Shown: positions 1-7,007, counted from the stretch's first letter. The stretch: DNA of 8,512 nucleotides from Ottowia sp. (GCA_023228705.1 JALOAS010000113.1:1-8512); one strand, 5' to 3'. The notes: generated by a model from the letters alone, not told the origin. Numbers and translations: made by a program.

Positions 1-230
1 CCCGATCGCACAGCGCTGGACGCGCCATGCTGCGTTGCTCCGCCTTGCAGACAGTAGTCTGCGGCGTTGTCGCGTCTTGCCTGGCACGCCCATCGCAGCA
101 CGCTCGAACGCATCCAACTACTGAATCCAGGATCATCGGCCGCATGGACTTGTGGTGCGCAAGGGGAGCAGCCAGTCTATCGAAAAACCGCACGGGCACC
201 GGTCCCGCCGCAGGCTGCGCTGGCGTCATG
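1..230 (-). CDS. Possible start of a coupled ORF running off the window (unrecognised)
   Basis: An ATG at 230-228 overlaps the MoxR stop codon in an ATGA arrangement, and the minus-strand frame stays open to the window edge (76 codons visible, beginning MTPAQPAAGPVPVRFFDRLA). MoxR genes are commonly followed by a DUF58-domain gene in such a coupled arrangement, and the first ~25 codons could be such a start. The rest does not resemble a DUF58 protein: no hydrophobic pair of helices follows, cysteines are frequent, third-position GC falls, and the frame runs through a palindromic element. It may be a decayed or disrupted gene start or chance openness. Confidence that it is a functional gene is low. 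Confidence 0.22.
28..100. repeat. Imperfect palindromic (REP-like) element
   Basis: An outer inverted repeat TGCTGCG (28-34) / CGCAGCA (94-100) encloses an inner hairpin. In the inner hairpin, CGCC (41-44) pairs with GGCG (63-66), and GCAGAC (47-52) pairs with GTCTGC (57-62) around an AGTA loop, leaving a two-base TT bulge. This is the style of extragenic palindromes rather than of coding sequence. It lies where the usual downstream partner of a MoxR gene would be expected. Whether it occurs elsewhere in the genome cannot be seen from one window. Confidence 0.45.
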
Positions 231-1146
231 GCAGGGCGGTGGCGTCCATCATGGCGTGCACCTGCGCTTCGGCGCTGCGTGCCGCCGTGCTGACCGGGGC
301 CAGGCGGTGCGCGGCGCAGGGGACGAGGACGGCGCGCACGTCGTCGGGGGCAACGTAGTTGCGGCCGGCAATCAGTGCATGCGCGCGCGCCGCGCGCAGC
401 AGCGCAATGCCGGCACGGGGCGACAGGCCCTGGTCAAACCACTGGCCCGAGCGCGTGGCGGCCACCAGGTCCTGCACGTAGTCCAGCAGGGGCTCGGCCA
501 CGTGAATCGCGGCGGCGGTCTGCTGCAACAGCGCAAGCTGCCGCGCGGTCAGCAGCGCGGGCAGCTTCAACGCCAGTTGCCGCCGCCCGTTGCCGGCCAG
601 CAGCAGGCGTTCGGCCGCGCGCTCCGGATAGCCCAGCGAAATGCGCATGAGAAAGCGGTCCAGCTGCGATTCGGGCAGCGGCCATGTCCCCAGCTGCTCC
701 AGTGGATTTTGCGTGGCAATCACAAAGAACGGCTGCGGCAGCGGCCGCGTCTTGCCCTCGATGGTGACCTGTCGCTCCTCCATCGCTTCCAGCAGCGCGC
801 TCTGCGTCTTGGGGCTGGCGCGGTTGATCTCGTCGGCCAGCAGCAGCTGTGCAAACAGCGGGCCGGGATGAAAGACAAACGCTTCCTGGTTGCGGTCGTA
901 AACCGAGACGCCGGACAGGTCGCTGGGCATGAGGTCCGCAGTGAACTGCACGCGCGAGAAGTCCAGCCCGAACGTGCGCGCCAGCGCCTGCGCCAGCGTG
1001 GTCTTGCCCACGCCCGGAATGTCTTCGATCAGCAGGTGGCCACCGGCCAGCAGGCAGGTCACGCTCAGCGCCGTCTGCGCGGGCTTGCCCGCCATGACCG
1101 AGTCGAGCTGCTCAAGTATCTGCTGGATTTTTTCGGCAATCTGCAT
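226..1146 (-). CDS. MoxR-family AAA+ ATPase
   Basis: This is a 306-residue cytoplasmic AAA+ ATPase of the MoxR type, a family of chaperone-like ATPases that usually act with von Willebrand-A/DUF58 partners in maturing protein complexes or in envelope stress. The family features are visible: Walker A P44-G-V-G-K48-T, Walker B LLLADE with D105/E106, sensor 1 ATQNP with N147, the conserved run ESQLDRFLMRI (159-169), and the sensor-2 region LSPRAG with R244. Length is normal for the family. The frame is open further upstream, to 1392, but that extension is read from repeat DNA. I chose the ATG at 1146 because the N-terminus (MQIAEKIQQILEQL) then matches family members. An in-frame ATG at 1179 with a weak AGG in front is an alternative. 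No clear ribosome site precedes 1146. Transcription is probably separate from the secretion operon, being 420 bp beyond its last stop codon with a repeat cluster in between. Confidence 0.92.
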   Translation of the reverse strand: MQIAEKIQQILEQLDSVMAGKPAQTALSVTCLLAGGHLLIEDIPGVGKTTLAQALARTFGLDFSRVQFTADLMPSDLSGVSVYDRNQEAFVFHPGPLFAQLLLADEINRASPKTQSALLEAMEERQVTIEGKTRPLPQPFFVIATQNPLEQLGTWPLPESQLDRFLMRISLGYPERAAERLLLAGNGRRQLALKLPALLTARQLALLQQTAAAIHVAEPLLDYVQDLVAATRSGQWFDQGLSPRAGIALLRAARAHALIAGRNYVAPDDVRAVLVPCAAHRLAPVSTAARSAEAQVHAMMDATALP

Positions 1147-1225
1147 CGTCGCGTGGGCCCGGGTGAAACAGCGCTCCATTGTGCCTGTCGGCCCGGCCGC
1201 AGCCGCGCGCAGGCGCGTGGCGCAT

Positions 1226-1342
1226 GACGGATGACCTCGCTGGCGCCATGGGGAGGTTGAGCGTTTGGCGTTGAACGTTGAGCGTGGCGCGTAGCGCTTG
1301 ACCGATAACCTCGCTGGATGCTGTGGGGAGGTTGAGCGTTTG
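1226..1342. repeat. Tandem duplication, period about 74-75 bp
   Basis: The segment starting GACGGATGACCTCGCTGG at 1226 recurs, diverged, from 1300 (GACCGATAACCTCGCTGG). Both copies run on into GGGAGGTTGAGCGTTTG, at 1251-1267 and 1326-1342. A one-base indel in the middle shifts the offset from 74 to 75. The stretch is non-coding and lies upstream of the MoxR gene. It shares the GTTGAGCG core with the two hairpin repeats that follow. Confidence 0.8.
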
Positions 1343-1401
1343 AAGAGGTTGAGCGTTGAGCGAACGCCAAACGCTGGACGCACTACGCTCAACCTCTTTT
1401 C
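1343..1401. repeat. Hairpin repeat, copy 1 (14-bp terminal inverted repeats)
   Basis: AAGAGGTTGAGCGT (1343-1356) is an exact reverse complement of ACGCTCAACCTCTT (1385-1398). The block 1346-1401 recurs at 1469-1524 with a single difference (C1383 versus T1506). The inner AACGCCAAACGCT (1363-1375) is also the reverse complement of 1260-1272, so pieces of this family occur in both orientations. There is no coding capacity. The size and terminal inverted repeats suggest a very small dispersed hairpin element. Confidence 0.85.
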
Positions 1402-1407
1402 ATCATC

Positions 1408-1424
1408 AGCCGCCGCAGGCGGCT
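1408..1424. repeat. Short perfect hairpin between the two repeat copies
   Basis: AGCCGCC (1408-1414) and GGCGGCT (1418-1424) form a 7-bp stem with a GCA loop. A second small stem, GGCCC/GGGCC with a GCAA loop, lies at 1434-1447. Only TTTC follows the first stem, so it is at best a weak terminator. The role is unknown. Confidence 0.4.
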
Positions 1425-1468
1425 TTCATCCAGGGCCCGCAAGGGCCGAGGTCATCTGTCATCCGGAC

Positions 1469-1524
1469 AGGTTGAGCGTTGAGCGAACGCCAAACGCTGG
1501 ACGCATTACGCTCAACCTCTTTTC
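1469..1524. repeat. Hairpin repeat, copy 2 (11-bp terminal inverted repeats)
   Basis: This is the second copy of the block at 1346-1401, at an offset of 123 bp with 55 of 56 bases identical. Its ends AGGTTGAGCGT (1469-1479) and ACGCTCAACCT (1508-1518) are exact inverted repeats. It is followed on the plus strand by CTCTTTTC, so it could act as a weak terminator in that direction. It ends about 45 bp past the stop codon of the Sel1-like gene. Confidence 0.85.
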
Positions 1525-1568
1525 TTGCAGGCGAGCGCGATTCGCGGACCCGGAGCCCGGCAACGAGC

Positions 1569-2816
1569 TCAATTGACCGGAATGGTCGTCAGTGCCTGCT
1601 GCCAGCGCGCCGGCAGCAGGTCGAACAGCGGCGTGGGGTCGCGGTACATGATGGTGCCCAGGGCCCGGGCGTCCACGGTAGGCAGCACGCCGGTGGTATC
1701 CAGGTAGGCAAGCTGGCTCATCCAGGCAACGTTGACCGAGCCGTCGGGCATGGGGCGCGAGAAGATGGTCGCCAGCATGCGCTTGGCCGCCACGCTGCCG
1801 CGGTCGGCGGCCTCGCGGTACAGGCGCAGCGCTTCGGCGTAATTCATGGGCGCGCCGACGCCGCGGTGCAGGCGCTGCGCCTGCTCGAACAATCGGTCGG
1901 CTTCGGACTTTGTGGCGGACGGGGTTTCCGCTGTTTTCTGTTGCAGCGACTGCAGCAGCTTGATGTTGGCTGCTGCTGCGCGCGAGTGCGCGGCTGCGGC
2001 CTTGAAATAAGCGATGGCGCCGGGGATGTCGCCGTTGGTGACGGCATTGATGCCCAGTTCGACGCGCGCCTGCGCGTCGCCTGCTGCCGCAGCCTGTTCA
2101 AGCAGGCCGCGCAGCGGCAGCGACATGCTGGTGATGCCCTGTGCGTTGGGCGTGCCCAGTGTCAGCGGGGTGCTCCGGCTTTTCAGCACCCATTGCAGGT
2201 ACAGCGCGCGGCCGGGGTAGTGCGGCCTGAGCTTGACGATCGCCTGCTCGGCACGTGATGAATCCGGCCAGTCGCTGCAGCCGGTGATGTAGCACCAGGC
2301 CATTCCGGCCCAGGCAATGGGCAGTTGGTCCAGGCGTACCGCGCGTTCGAACCAGGTCTGCGCCACCTGGGTCGAGCTTGCGGCAACGCCGCCGTGCAGC
2401 TCGATCAGGCCGAGCGTCCAGGCGGCACGGGCGGCTGCCGGCGTGGAGCCGTAGCCGGTGGCTGGCTTGGCCTGTCGGCGCAACCGGGCCACGTCGCGCC
2501 GCAGGTCCGGATCGGCAAAGCGACCCTGCTCCATCTTGGGTCCGGCCAGCCGCGGTGCCTCGAGCCGGTCCTCCTGCATCTGCGGCGCCGGCGAGGACGA
2601 CTGTCCGGCCAGCTCCGGTGTGCCCGGACGCGTGGGCGGCAGCGTGGTGGCTGCCGGCGGCTGTCCCTGCATCTGGATCTTGCCGGGCTGCGCGTTGCTG
2701 GTCAGCGCTGCCCCGGGCGGGTGCAGCACGCGCGCTGCAGCCTGCGGCACGCCGCCGGGCGCCACCAGGGCGAGCGTCAGAGACAGCGCGGCCGTGCCGG
2801 CCAGCCACCTGCGCAC
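1569..2816 (-). CDS. Exported Sel1/TPR-like repeat protein, last gene of the secretion operon
   Basis: This is a 415-residue protein, probably periplasmic. I chose a GTG start at 2816, 28 bp past the upstream stop codon. It gives a textbook signal peptide (MRRWLAGTAALSLTLALVAP, likely cut near residue 28 after PQAAA), whereas extending to the upstream in-frame ATG at 2975 would overlap the previous gene by 131 bp. No strong ribosome site supports the GTG, so the start is provisional. A Pro/Gln-rich linker (about 30-100) leads into helical Sel1/TPR-type units. The clearest are at 130-163, 238-276 (LLEQAAAAGDAQARVELG) and 305-352 (AQRLHRGVGAPMNYAEALRL, then REAADRGS). Such repeats are protein-interaction scaffolds and have no enzymatic function. 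Its position after the CsgG-like pore suggests an accessory role in export or assembly. The specific function is unknown. Confidence 0.85.
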   Translation of the reverse strand: MRRWLAGTAALSLTLALVAPGGVPQAAARVLHPPGAALTSNAQPGKIQMQGQPPAATTLPPTRPGTPELAGQSSSPAPQMQEDRLEAPRLAGPKMEQGRFADPDLRRDVARLRRQAKPATGYGSTPAAARAAWTLGLIELHGGVAASSTQVAQTWFERAVRLDQLPIAWAGMAWCYITGCSDWPDSSRAEQAIVKLRPHYPGRALYLQWVLKSRSTPLTLGTPNAQGITSMSLPLRGLLEQAAAAGDAQARVELGINAVTNGDIPGAIAYFKAAAAHSRAAAANIKLLQSLQQKTAETPSATKSEADRLFEQAQRLHRGVGAPMNYAEALRLYREAADRGSVAAKRMLATIFSRPMPDGSVNVAWMSQLAYLDTTGVLPTVDARALGTIMYRDPTPLFDLLPARWQQALTTIPVN

Positions 2817-2844
2817 ACACCCTGGCCCGCAAGGCCTGCGGGGG

Positions 2845-4533
2845 TCATGACTGGGTTGCACCGTTGCCTGCGGCACCGCTGTTCTCCCCGCTCGCCGGCA
2901 TGATCTGTTGTGTTGGCAGGATGTTCCACTCCAGTTTGTCCCACGCCAGGTTGCCCGGACCTGCTGCCGCTTCAAATTGCGCGCGCAACTCGTCCAGCGA
3001 TGCCACGCCCCGGATCGGGGTCAGCGCCTCGGCGTTGAGCTCCTGCGGCATGCGGATCATCGGGTCCTCGCGGCTGGCCACGCACATCAGCGCTTCGCTG
3101 CCCTGGCGTCCGGAGGTCAGCACGAAGGCCGGGTAGGGCACCATCCAGTCGGGCAGCCGAATCGCCAGGTTGGCCGTTACCTGCGATGCCGGCTGCAGCA
3201 TGTTGGGCACGATCTTGACGATGTTGCCGTTGGCATCGTTGATGTAGCAGTACAGGTGCGCCGCGTCAGAAATGGTGACCGAGGCAAAGATGTTGGTTCC
3301 CGGCGCAAACGCGGTGCGGTCGCGCACGGTGTTTTCTATCTGCATGTCCACCGTCAGCGGCTCCTTGCGCACGCTGCCGGCGTCCAGCTCCGGCCAGCCC
3401 ACGCGCGCCAGCTTGCCGTCGTCGCCGATCTTGACGAAGTCACGCAGCGCGCGTTCGTACACGGTGAAGTCGATCTCACCCGTGACCACGGCACCGATGT
3501 CGGCCTGGAAGCGCCCCACGGCGTCTTGCAGGACCTTGCTGCTGGCGCCAAGCGGCGCGTCGGAGGCGGCCAGGTAGCCGCGGCTGACCAGGTAATTTTG
3601 CACCAGGCGCGAGCGCGCCGCCTGGCTGCTCTGGTCGTACCAGGTGCGCAACTGGCGCTGGAACTCGGGGTGCGTGTTGTCCAGCGTCAGGCAGCGCCAG
3701 TAGGGCAGGTGCGTGTACTTGCCGGCCAGCTCGATCAGCGCCAGGTCAACCAGCGTGCGCATGGCCGATCCCGTGCCCTGCGTCAGGTCGCGCCCGAGGT
3801 TGAACTGCACGCCGTAGGTGCCGATGCGGCCGGCCAGGTCAAAGCCCTGGCCGGAATTGCCGATGACCGCTTCGTTGGCCGAATCCAGCCCGGGGATGAA
3901 GGTGCGCGTCCGAAAGTCGCCCAGGTGCATTTCCAGGCCAATGATGGTGGCACCGCGGCTGCGGTCGTAGCCGGCCTCCACGCGCGGGCCCGAGACGCCG
4001 GCGCTGTGCCGCGTGGTCAGCACGCCCTGGTCGACAAATGAAACGCCGCCGGAGACGTACAGCGCGGGCCGCTGCAGTTCCATCTGGTTGGCGTTGAGCA
4101 GGATGGTGCTGATGTTCTGCACCGTGTCCTGGCGCGCGATGTCCACTTCAAAATCCACGTAGCGGAACGCGTTGGAGCGGCGCGACATCTGCGACAGCGC
4201 CGTGATCACCATCTCCTTGGTCGCCACCGGCACGCGCCCGGTGAAGTCGGGCATGAAGGTGCTGGTGATCAGCGTCGTCGGCACCTCGGCCTCGCGCATC
4301 ATCTCGTCCATGCAGGCCAGCGAGTCGCTGAAGCTGGACATGGAGCGCACCGGCCGCGTGGCGGGCCGGTCGCTGGCGCTGGCGTACGACTGGAAGCGCG
4401 CATCGTCCTTGGGCGAAAGCGGCGTGCTGCAGGCGGCAAGCAGTGCCGCGGCCAGCGCCGCGCACACAAGTCCCGGCAGCTTGCGCCGCGCCTTGGGGTT
4501 GCCGTTGTTGTCAGGATGTCTCGCGTGGTTCAT
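2845..4533 (-). CDS. CsgG/HfaB-like lipoprotein fused to peptidoglycan-binding-like and DUF4384-like domains
   Basis: This is a 562-residue outer-membrane lipoprotein. The signal peptide ends in lipobox L32-A-A-C35. Residues ~70-283 resemble the CsgG/HfaB family, which forms the pore for curli subunits and anchors holdfast. The marks are SLACMDEMM (71-79), a family-style segment around VPVATKEMVITALSQM, a hydrophobic strand region with repeated glycines, and the ending TLVDLALIELAGKYTHLPYW with RCL to 282. Residues ~293-363 look like a peptidoglycan-binding fold (RSRLVQNYLVSRGYL ... VGRFQADIGAVVTGEID). Residues ~400-490 match a DUF4384-like β domain (FAPGTNIFASVTISDAAHLY, then CYINDANGNIVKIVP). 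E. coli CsgG is about 277 residues and lacks the last two parts, so the C-terminal half is an addition. It may tie the pore to the cell wall (inference). The start ATG has only a weak GAG 7 bases upstream. The stop is followed 28 bp on by the Sel1-like gene. Confidence 0.88.
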   Translation of the reverse strand: MNHARHPDNNGNPKARRKLPGLVCAALAAALLAACSTPLSPKDDARFQSYASASDRPATRPVRSMSSFSDSLACMDEMMREAEVPTTLITSTFMPDFTGRVPVATKEMVITALSQMSRRSNAFRYVDFEVDIARQDTVQNISTILLNANQMELQRPALYVSGGVSFVDQGVLTTRHSAGVSGPRVEAGYDRSRGATIIGLEMHLGDFRTRTFIPGLDSANEAVIGNSGQGFDLAGRIGTYGVQFNLGRDLTQGTGSAMRTLVDLALIELAGKYTHLPYWRCLTLDNTHPEFQRQLRTWYDQSSQAARSRLVQNYLVSRGYLAASDAPLGASSKVLQDAVGRFQADIGAVVTGEIDFTVYERALRDFVKIGDDGKLARVGWPELDAGSVRKEPLTVDMQIENTVRDRTAFAPGTNIFASVTISDAAHLYCYINDANGNIVKIVPNMLQPASQVTANLAIRLPDWMVPYPAFVLTSGRQGSEALMCVASREDPMIRMPQELNAEALTPIRGVASLDELRAQFEAAAGPGNLAWDKLEWNILPTQQIMPASGENSGAAGNGATQS

Positions 4534-4631
4534 GTCGGACTCGTTCTATGAAGTGCCTGCCTGCAGCCCTGTTGGCCCGGGCGCTGCAATCTTGCTGCAA
4601 TGGCTACCGCACCGGCGGCAGCAGACTGCGT

Positions 4632-5072
4632 TTATTTGCAAATGGTGACCACGTCGCCGCGCAGGACGGCAATCTGCTCGCTGCCGCTGCCCGGTCCGTA
4701 GCGGCCGCTGGGGCCGACACCCGGCGCAACCGTGTTGCTGGCCACCTCGGTGGTGCAGGTGCGGTTGAGGGTATTGCCAACCTGGCGGCTGACCACGTCG
4801 TTTTCGGTCTTGACCACGCCGCTGCCACCCTCCAGGTGGGAAAACGCCTTGGCCTCGTAGCGCACGACCTTGGCCTGCAGCCACGACGGCAGCTCGTCTT
4901 GTCCGTGATTCAGTCCTTCCGACGGTTTGAATGGCGCCGTCGGCAGCGTCAGGTAACTGACGGGTCCACCGAGCACGATGGGGTCCGTGCCTGGTGCCCT
5001 CTGCGCCCATGCGGTCGGCCCCAGCAGCAACGCCGCGGCCAGCAGCGGGATTTGAATGTGCCTGGGCTTCAT
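4632..5072 (-). CDS. Small secreted two-cysteine protein (candidate accessory or minor subunit)
   Basis: This is a 146-residue protein with a clear signal peptide (hydrophobic core IPLLAAALLLGPTAWA, cleavage after AWA near residue 23). I chose the second of two close ATGs, at 5072: GGAG lies 6 bases before it, while the first ATG (5078) abuts the GGAG directly. The mature protein is about 123 residues. It has a middle segment (LPSWLQAKVVRYEAKAFSHL), then an Asn/Ser/Thr-rich part (NDVVSRQVGNTLNRTC, EVASNTV), a Gly/Pro linker and the C-terminal strand EQIAVLRGDVVTICK. Its only mature-region cysteines, C106 and C145, could form a disulfide. I recognise no family with confidence. The Asn-rich strand pattern ending in a β strand is loosely reminiscent of holdfast anchor protein HfaA. 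By position, between the repeat protein and the CsgG-like pore, it may be a nucleator, minor subunit or CsgE/CsgF-type factor. Confidence 0.82.
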   Translation of the reverse strand: MKPRHIQIPLLAAALLLGPTAWAQRAPGTDPIVLGGPVSYLTLPTAPFKPSEGLNHGQDELPSWLQAKVVRYEAKAFSHLEGGSGVVKTENDVVSRQVGNTLNRTCTTEVASNTVAPGVGPSGRYGPGSGSEQIAVLRGDVVTICK

Positions 5073-5094
5073 GGCCATCTCCGGTTGTTCAGGG

Positions 5095-5133
5095 AAAAAA
5101 GGCGGAACCAGGGCGCAAGCCACCGGTTCCGCC
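5095..5133 (-). terminator. Intrinsic terminator/attenuator after the repeat-protein gene
   Basis: On the minus strand a perfect 9-bp stem GGCGGAACC (5133-5125) / GGTTCCGCC (5109-5101) with a 15-base loop is followed immediately by six Ts (5100-5095). The loop itself can pair GGC with GCC around TTGC. It lies 22 bases after the stop of the repeat protein and ends about 16 bases before the GGAG of the next gene. Transcripts would stop here mostly, with partial read-through giving less message for the downstream export genes. Confidence 0.88.
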
Positions 5134-5155
5134 GCGCTTCAGACTTGCCTAGCCC

Positions 5156-5677
<522 letters not shown>

Positions 5678-5711
5678 GATAAAATCCCCATGGGTGTTGA
5701 GTTGATGAAGT

Positions 5712-5745
5712 ACCGGCTTGGCTGGCCCACCCAGCGCTGGCCGGT
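5712..5745. promoter_or_regulatory. Compound hairpin in the leader of the repeat-protein gene
   Basis: ACCGGC (5712-5717) pairs with GCCGGT (5740-5745). Inside it GCTGG (5721-5725) pairs with CCAGC (5731-5735) around CCCAC. It lies 35 bases upstream of the minus-strand ATG, so it would fold in the 5' leader of that message. There is no run of Ts on the minus side, so it is not a terminator. It could affect message stability or translation. Confidence 0.4.
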
Positions 5746-5760
5746 TTCGACTCCGCTTTT

Positions 5761-5793
5761 GCCGGGTTGCGCTTTTGCGTGACCCGGCTTTTT
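5761..5793 (+). terminator. Plus-oriented intrinsic terminator in the divergent control region
   Basis: GCCGGGT (5761-5767) pairs with ACCCGGC (5782-5788). Five more inner pairs, two of them G-T, close a TTTT loop (5773-5776), and TTTTT follows at 5789-5793. The T run is only on the plus side. No plus-strand gene ends here, so it would stop antisense transcription coming out of the secretion operon, or an unannotated short RNA, before it reaches the regulator gene. Confidence 0.75.
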
Positions 5794-5935
5794 ACGGCGT
5801 CAGGGTCCAGTGTGCGGCCAAGCGGCATGGCTGTAAATCCCCTCGATCGGGTACTGGCTTGAGGCGGCCGGCGCCGCGTACGGCCGCGTTGCCGGGCGCA
5901 AAACCGCGTTGTGCTACAAGTTGTTGCGCTTGCAT

Positions 5936-6017
5936 CTTCATCAATGTTGTAACCAGCAACGAGTAGGTAGTTACAAAATGTACATAATGTAAAGAAATTT
6001 TCGGCTTTGTGACAGAG
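5936..6017. promoter_or_regulatory. AT-rich regulatory island with dyad and tandem repeat
   Basis: This is the only strongly AT-rich stretch in the control region. It contains TTGTAAC (5947-5953) and GTTACAA (5970-5976), an exact inverted repeat with centres 23 bp apart, about two helical turns, which suits a dimeric activator or repressor. It overlaps a 9-bp tandem repeat ACAAAATGT / ACATAATGT (5973-5990). TTTGTGACAGAG (6006-6017) follows. It sits between the divergent genes and is the likeliest place for promoters and regulator binding. No convincing -35/-10 pair could be assigned on either strand. Confidence 0.5.
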
Positions 6018-6120
6018 TAACGAAAAAACGGTTAGAGTGACCGCAAGGCCGCCGTACGGGCTGCAGGACAGTCATACCGAAGCCATCTGCAGTTCCAGCA
6101 ATCTGGCGCTCCGGCATCAC

Positions 6121-6188
6121 GGGCACCCCCGCCGGCCAGCGCGATCAGGCGGCTGCCAGGCAGGTTGACAAGACCTGCCGGGGTGCCC
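6121..6188. promoter_or_regulatory. Nested inverted repeats in the response-regulator leader
   Basis: An outer exact pair GGGCACCCC (6121-6129) / GGGGTGCCC (6180-6188) encloses an inner exact hairpin GGCAGGT (6159-6165) / ACCTGCC (6173-6179) with loop TGACAAG. The inner 3' arm abuts the outer 3' arm, so both can form together. It ends 28 bases before the AGGAGG of the regulator gene, with no T run, so a leader RNA structure is more likely than a terminator. The rest of the 550-bp control region (5794-5935, 6018-6120) shows nothing I can name. Confidence 0.55.
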
Positions 6189-6227
6189 GCTTGAACAACG
6201 CGCGGCCAGGGCCGTCAGGAGGCTGAA

Positions 6228-7007
6228 GTGACACAGACAAGACACACAGGGGCGCCAGCGCCCCGCAGCAACGAGGCAGGTGGGGAATTGCCCGTCAGCT
6301 CGGCGGGCTTGCAGCAGACATGGCCGCCGTTTTTCAACGGCCAGCCCGGGAATCCGGTGCGCGTGATCCTTGCCGACGACGACCCGGTTTTCACCTGCCT
6401 GATCGAGCAGGAGCTGCCTGCCGACCTGCGCATCGACCTGCTCGGGTGCGCCAGGTCCGTGGCCGAGGCCAGGCGCCTGATCGACAGGCAGCCCATGGAT
6501 GTGGTGCTCATCGACCTGAATCTGCCCGATGGCACCGGGTTTGAGGTCATCAGCTACCTGAAAGCCAAGCGGCCCATGGCCGAAGCCGTGGTGGTGACCG
6601 CATCCGAGGACCTCGAGCACGCGCTGCACGCGTTTGCGCTCGGCGCCACCGGTTACGTGGTCAAGGGCTGCTGGTTTTGCAGTTTTGCGGGGACGATTCT
6701 GCAGGTGGCCAACGGCGGCGCCGCGCTCGCACCCGGCGTGGCGCGCCAGTTGCTCAAGCGTCTGCATCACCAGCAAGCCGATGCGGCAGGCCGTCCCGCC
6801 GCAGTGCCAGCGCATGAAAAACTGTCGGAGCGTGAGCGTGAAATCCTGCGCTATGTGAGCGCCGGCGGCACCAGCTCTGACATCGGCAAGCGCCTGGCCA
6901 TCAGCGAGCAGACGGTCAATACGCACATCAAGAATGCGTACCGGAAGCTGAACGTGCGAACGCGTGCGCAGGCGGTGACGCGCGCCACCGAGTGGGGGCT
7001 GTTGTGA
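6228..7007 (+). CDS. NarL/LuxR-type two-component response regulator
   Basis: This is a 259-residue DNA-binding response regulator with a GTG start, fixed by a perfect AGGAGG (6217-6222) five bases upstream. A 43-residue, probably disordered N-terminus precedes a receiver domain (~44-165). The receiver has the acidic pocket D50-D51-D52, phosphoacceptor D96 in VVLIDLNLPDG, T124 and K146. A LuxR/GerE helix-turn-helix (~198-257) contains LSEREREILRYVSAGGTSSD and ISEQTVNTHIKNAYRKLNVR. All key receiver residues are present, so it should be phosphorylated. No sensor kinase is in the window. It is transcribed away from the candidate amyloid operon across a shared control region, as csgD is from csgBA in enterobacteria, which makes it the obvious candidate regulator of that operon (inference). 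An unusual C148-W-F-C151 follows the conserved lysine. Confidence 0.93.
   Translation: MTQTRHTGAPAPRSNEAGGELPVSSAGLQQTWPPFFNGQPGNPVRVILADDDPVFTCLIEQELPADLRIDLLGCARSVAEARRLIDRQPMDVVLIDLNLPDGTGFEVISYLKAKRPMAEAVVVTASEDLEHALHAFALGATGYVVKGCWFCSFAGTILQVANGGAALAPGVARQLLKRLHHQQADAAGRPAAVPAHEKLSEREREILRYVSAGGTSSDIGKRLAISEQTVNTHIKNAYRKLNVRTRAQAVTRATEWGLL

Noticed and set aside
67..1227. Long plus-strand open frame of 386 codons
   Set aside because: It is antisense to the MoxR gene, which has all AAA+ motifs. The product is Arg/Gln/Ala-rich low complexity, typical of a GC-rich shadow frame.
1180..1392. N-terminal extension of the MoxR protein to 1392
   Set aside because: It is translated from the repeat cluster. 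Family members start near residue 1 of the 1146 start.
1343..1524. CRISPR array
   Set aside because: There are only two near-identical copies, with internal inverted repeats over their full length and one spacer-like gap. No cas genes are present, and the units are hairpin elements.
2817..2975. N-terminal extension of the Sel1-like protein to the ATG at 2975
   Set aside because: It would overlap the upstream lipoprotein gene by 131 bp and bury the signal peptide behind a charged, Arg/Cys-rich leader.
2908..4041. Long plus-strand open frame of 377 codons
   Set aside because: It is antisense to the CsgG-like lipoprotein gene, with no signal, domain or ribosome site; its composition is that of a shadow frame.
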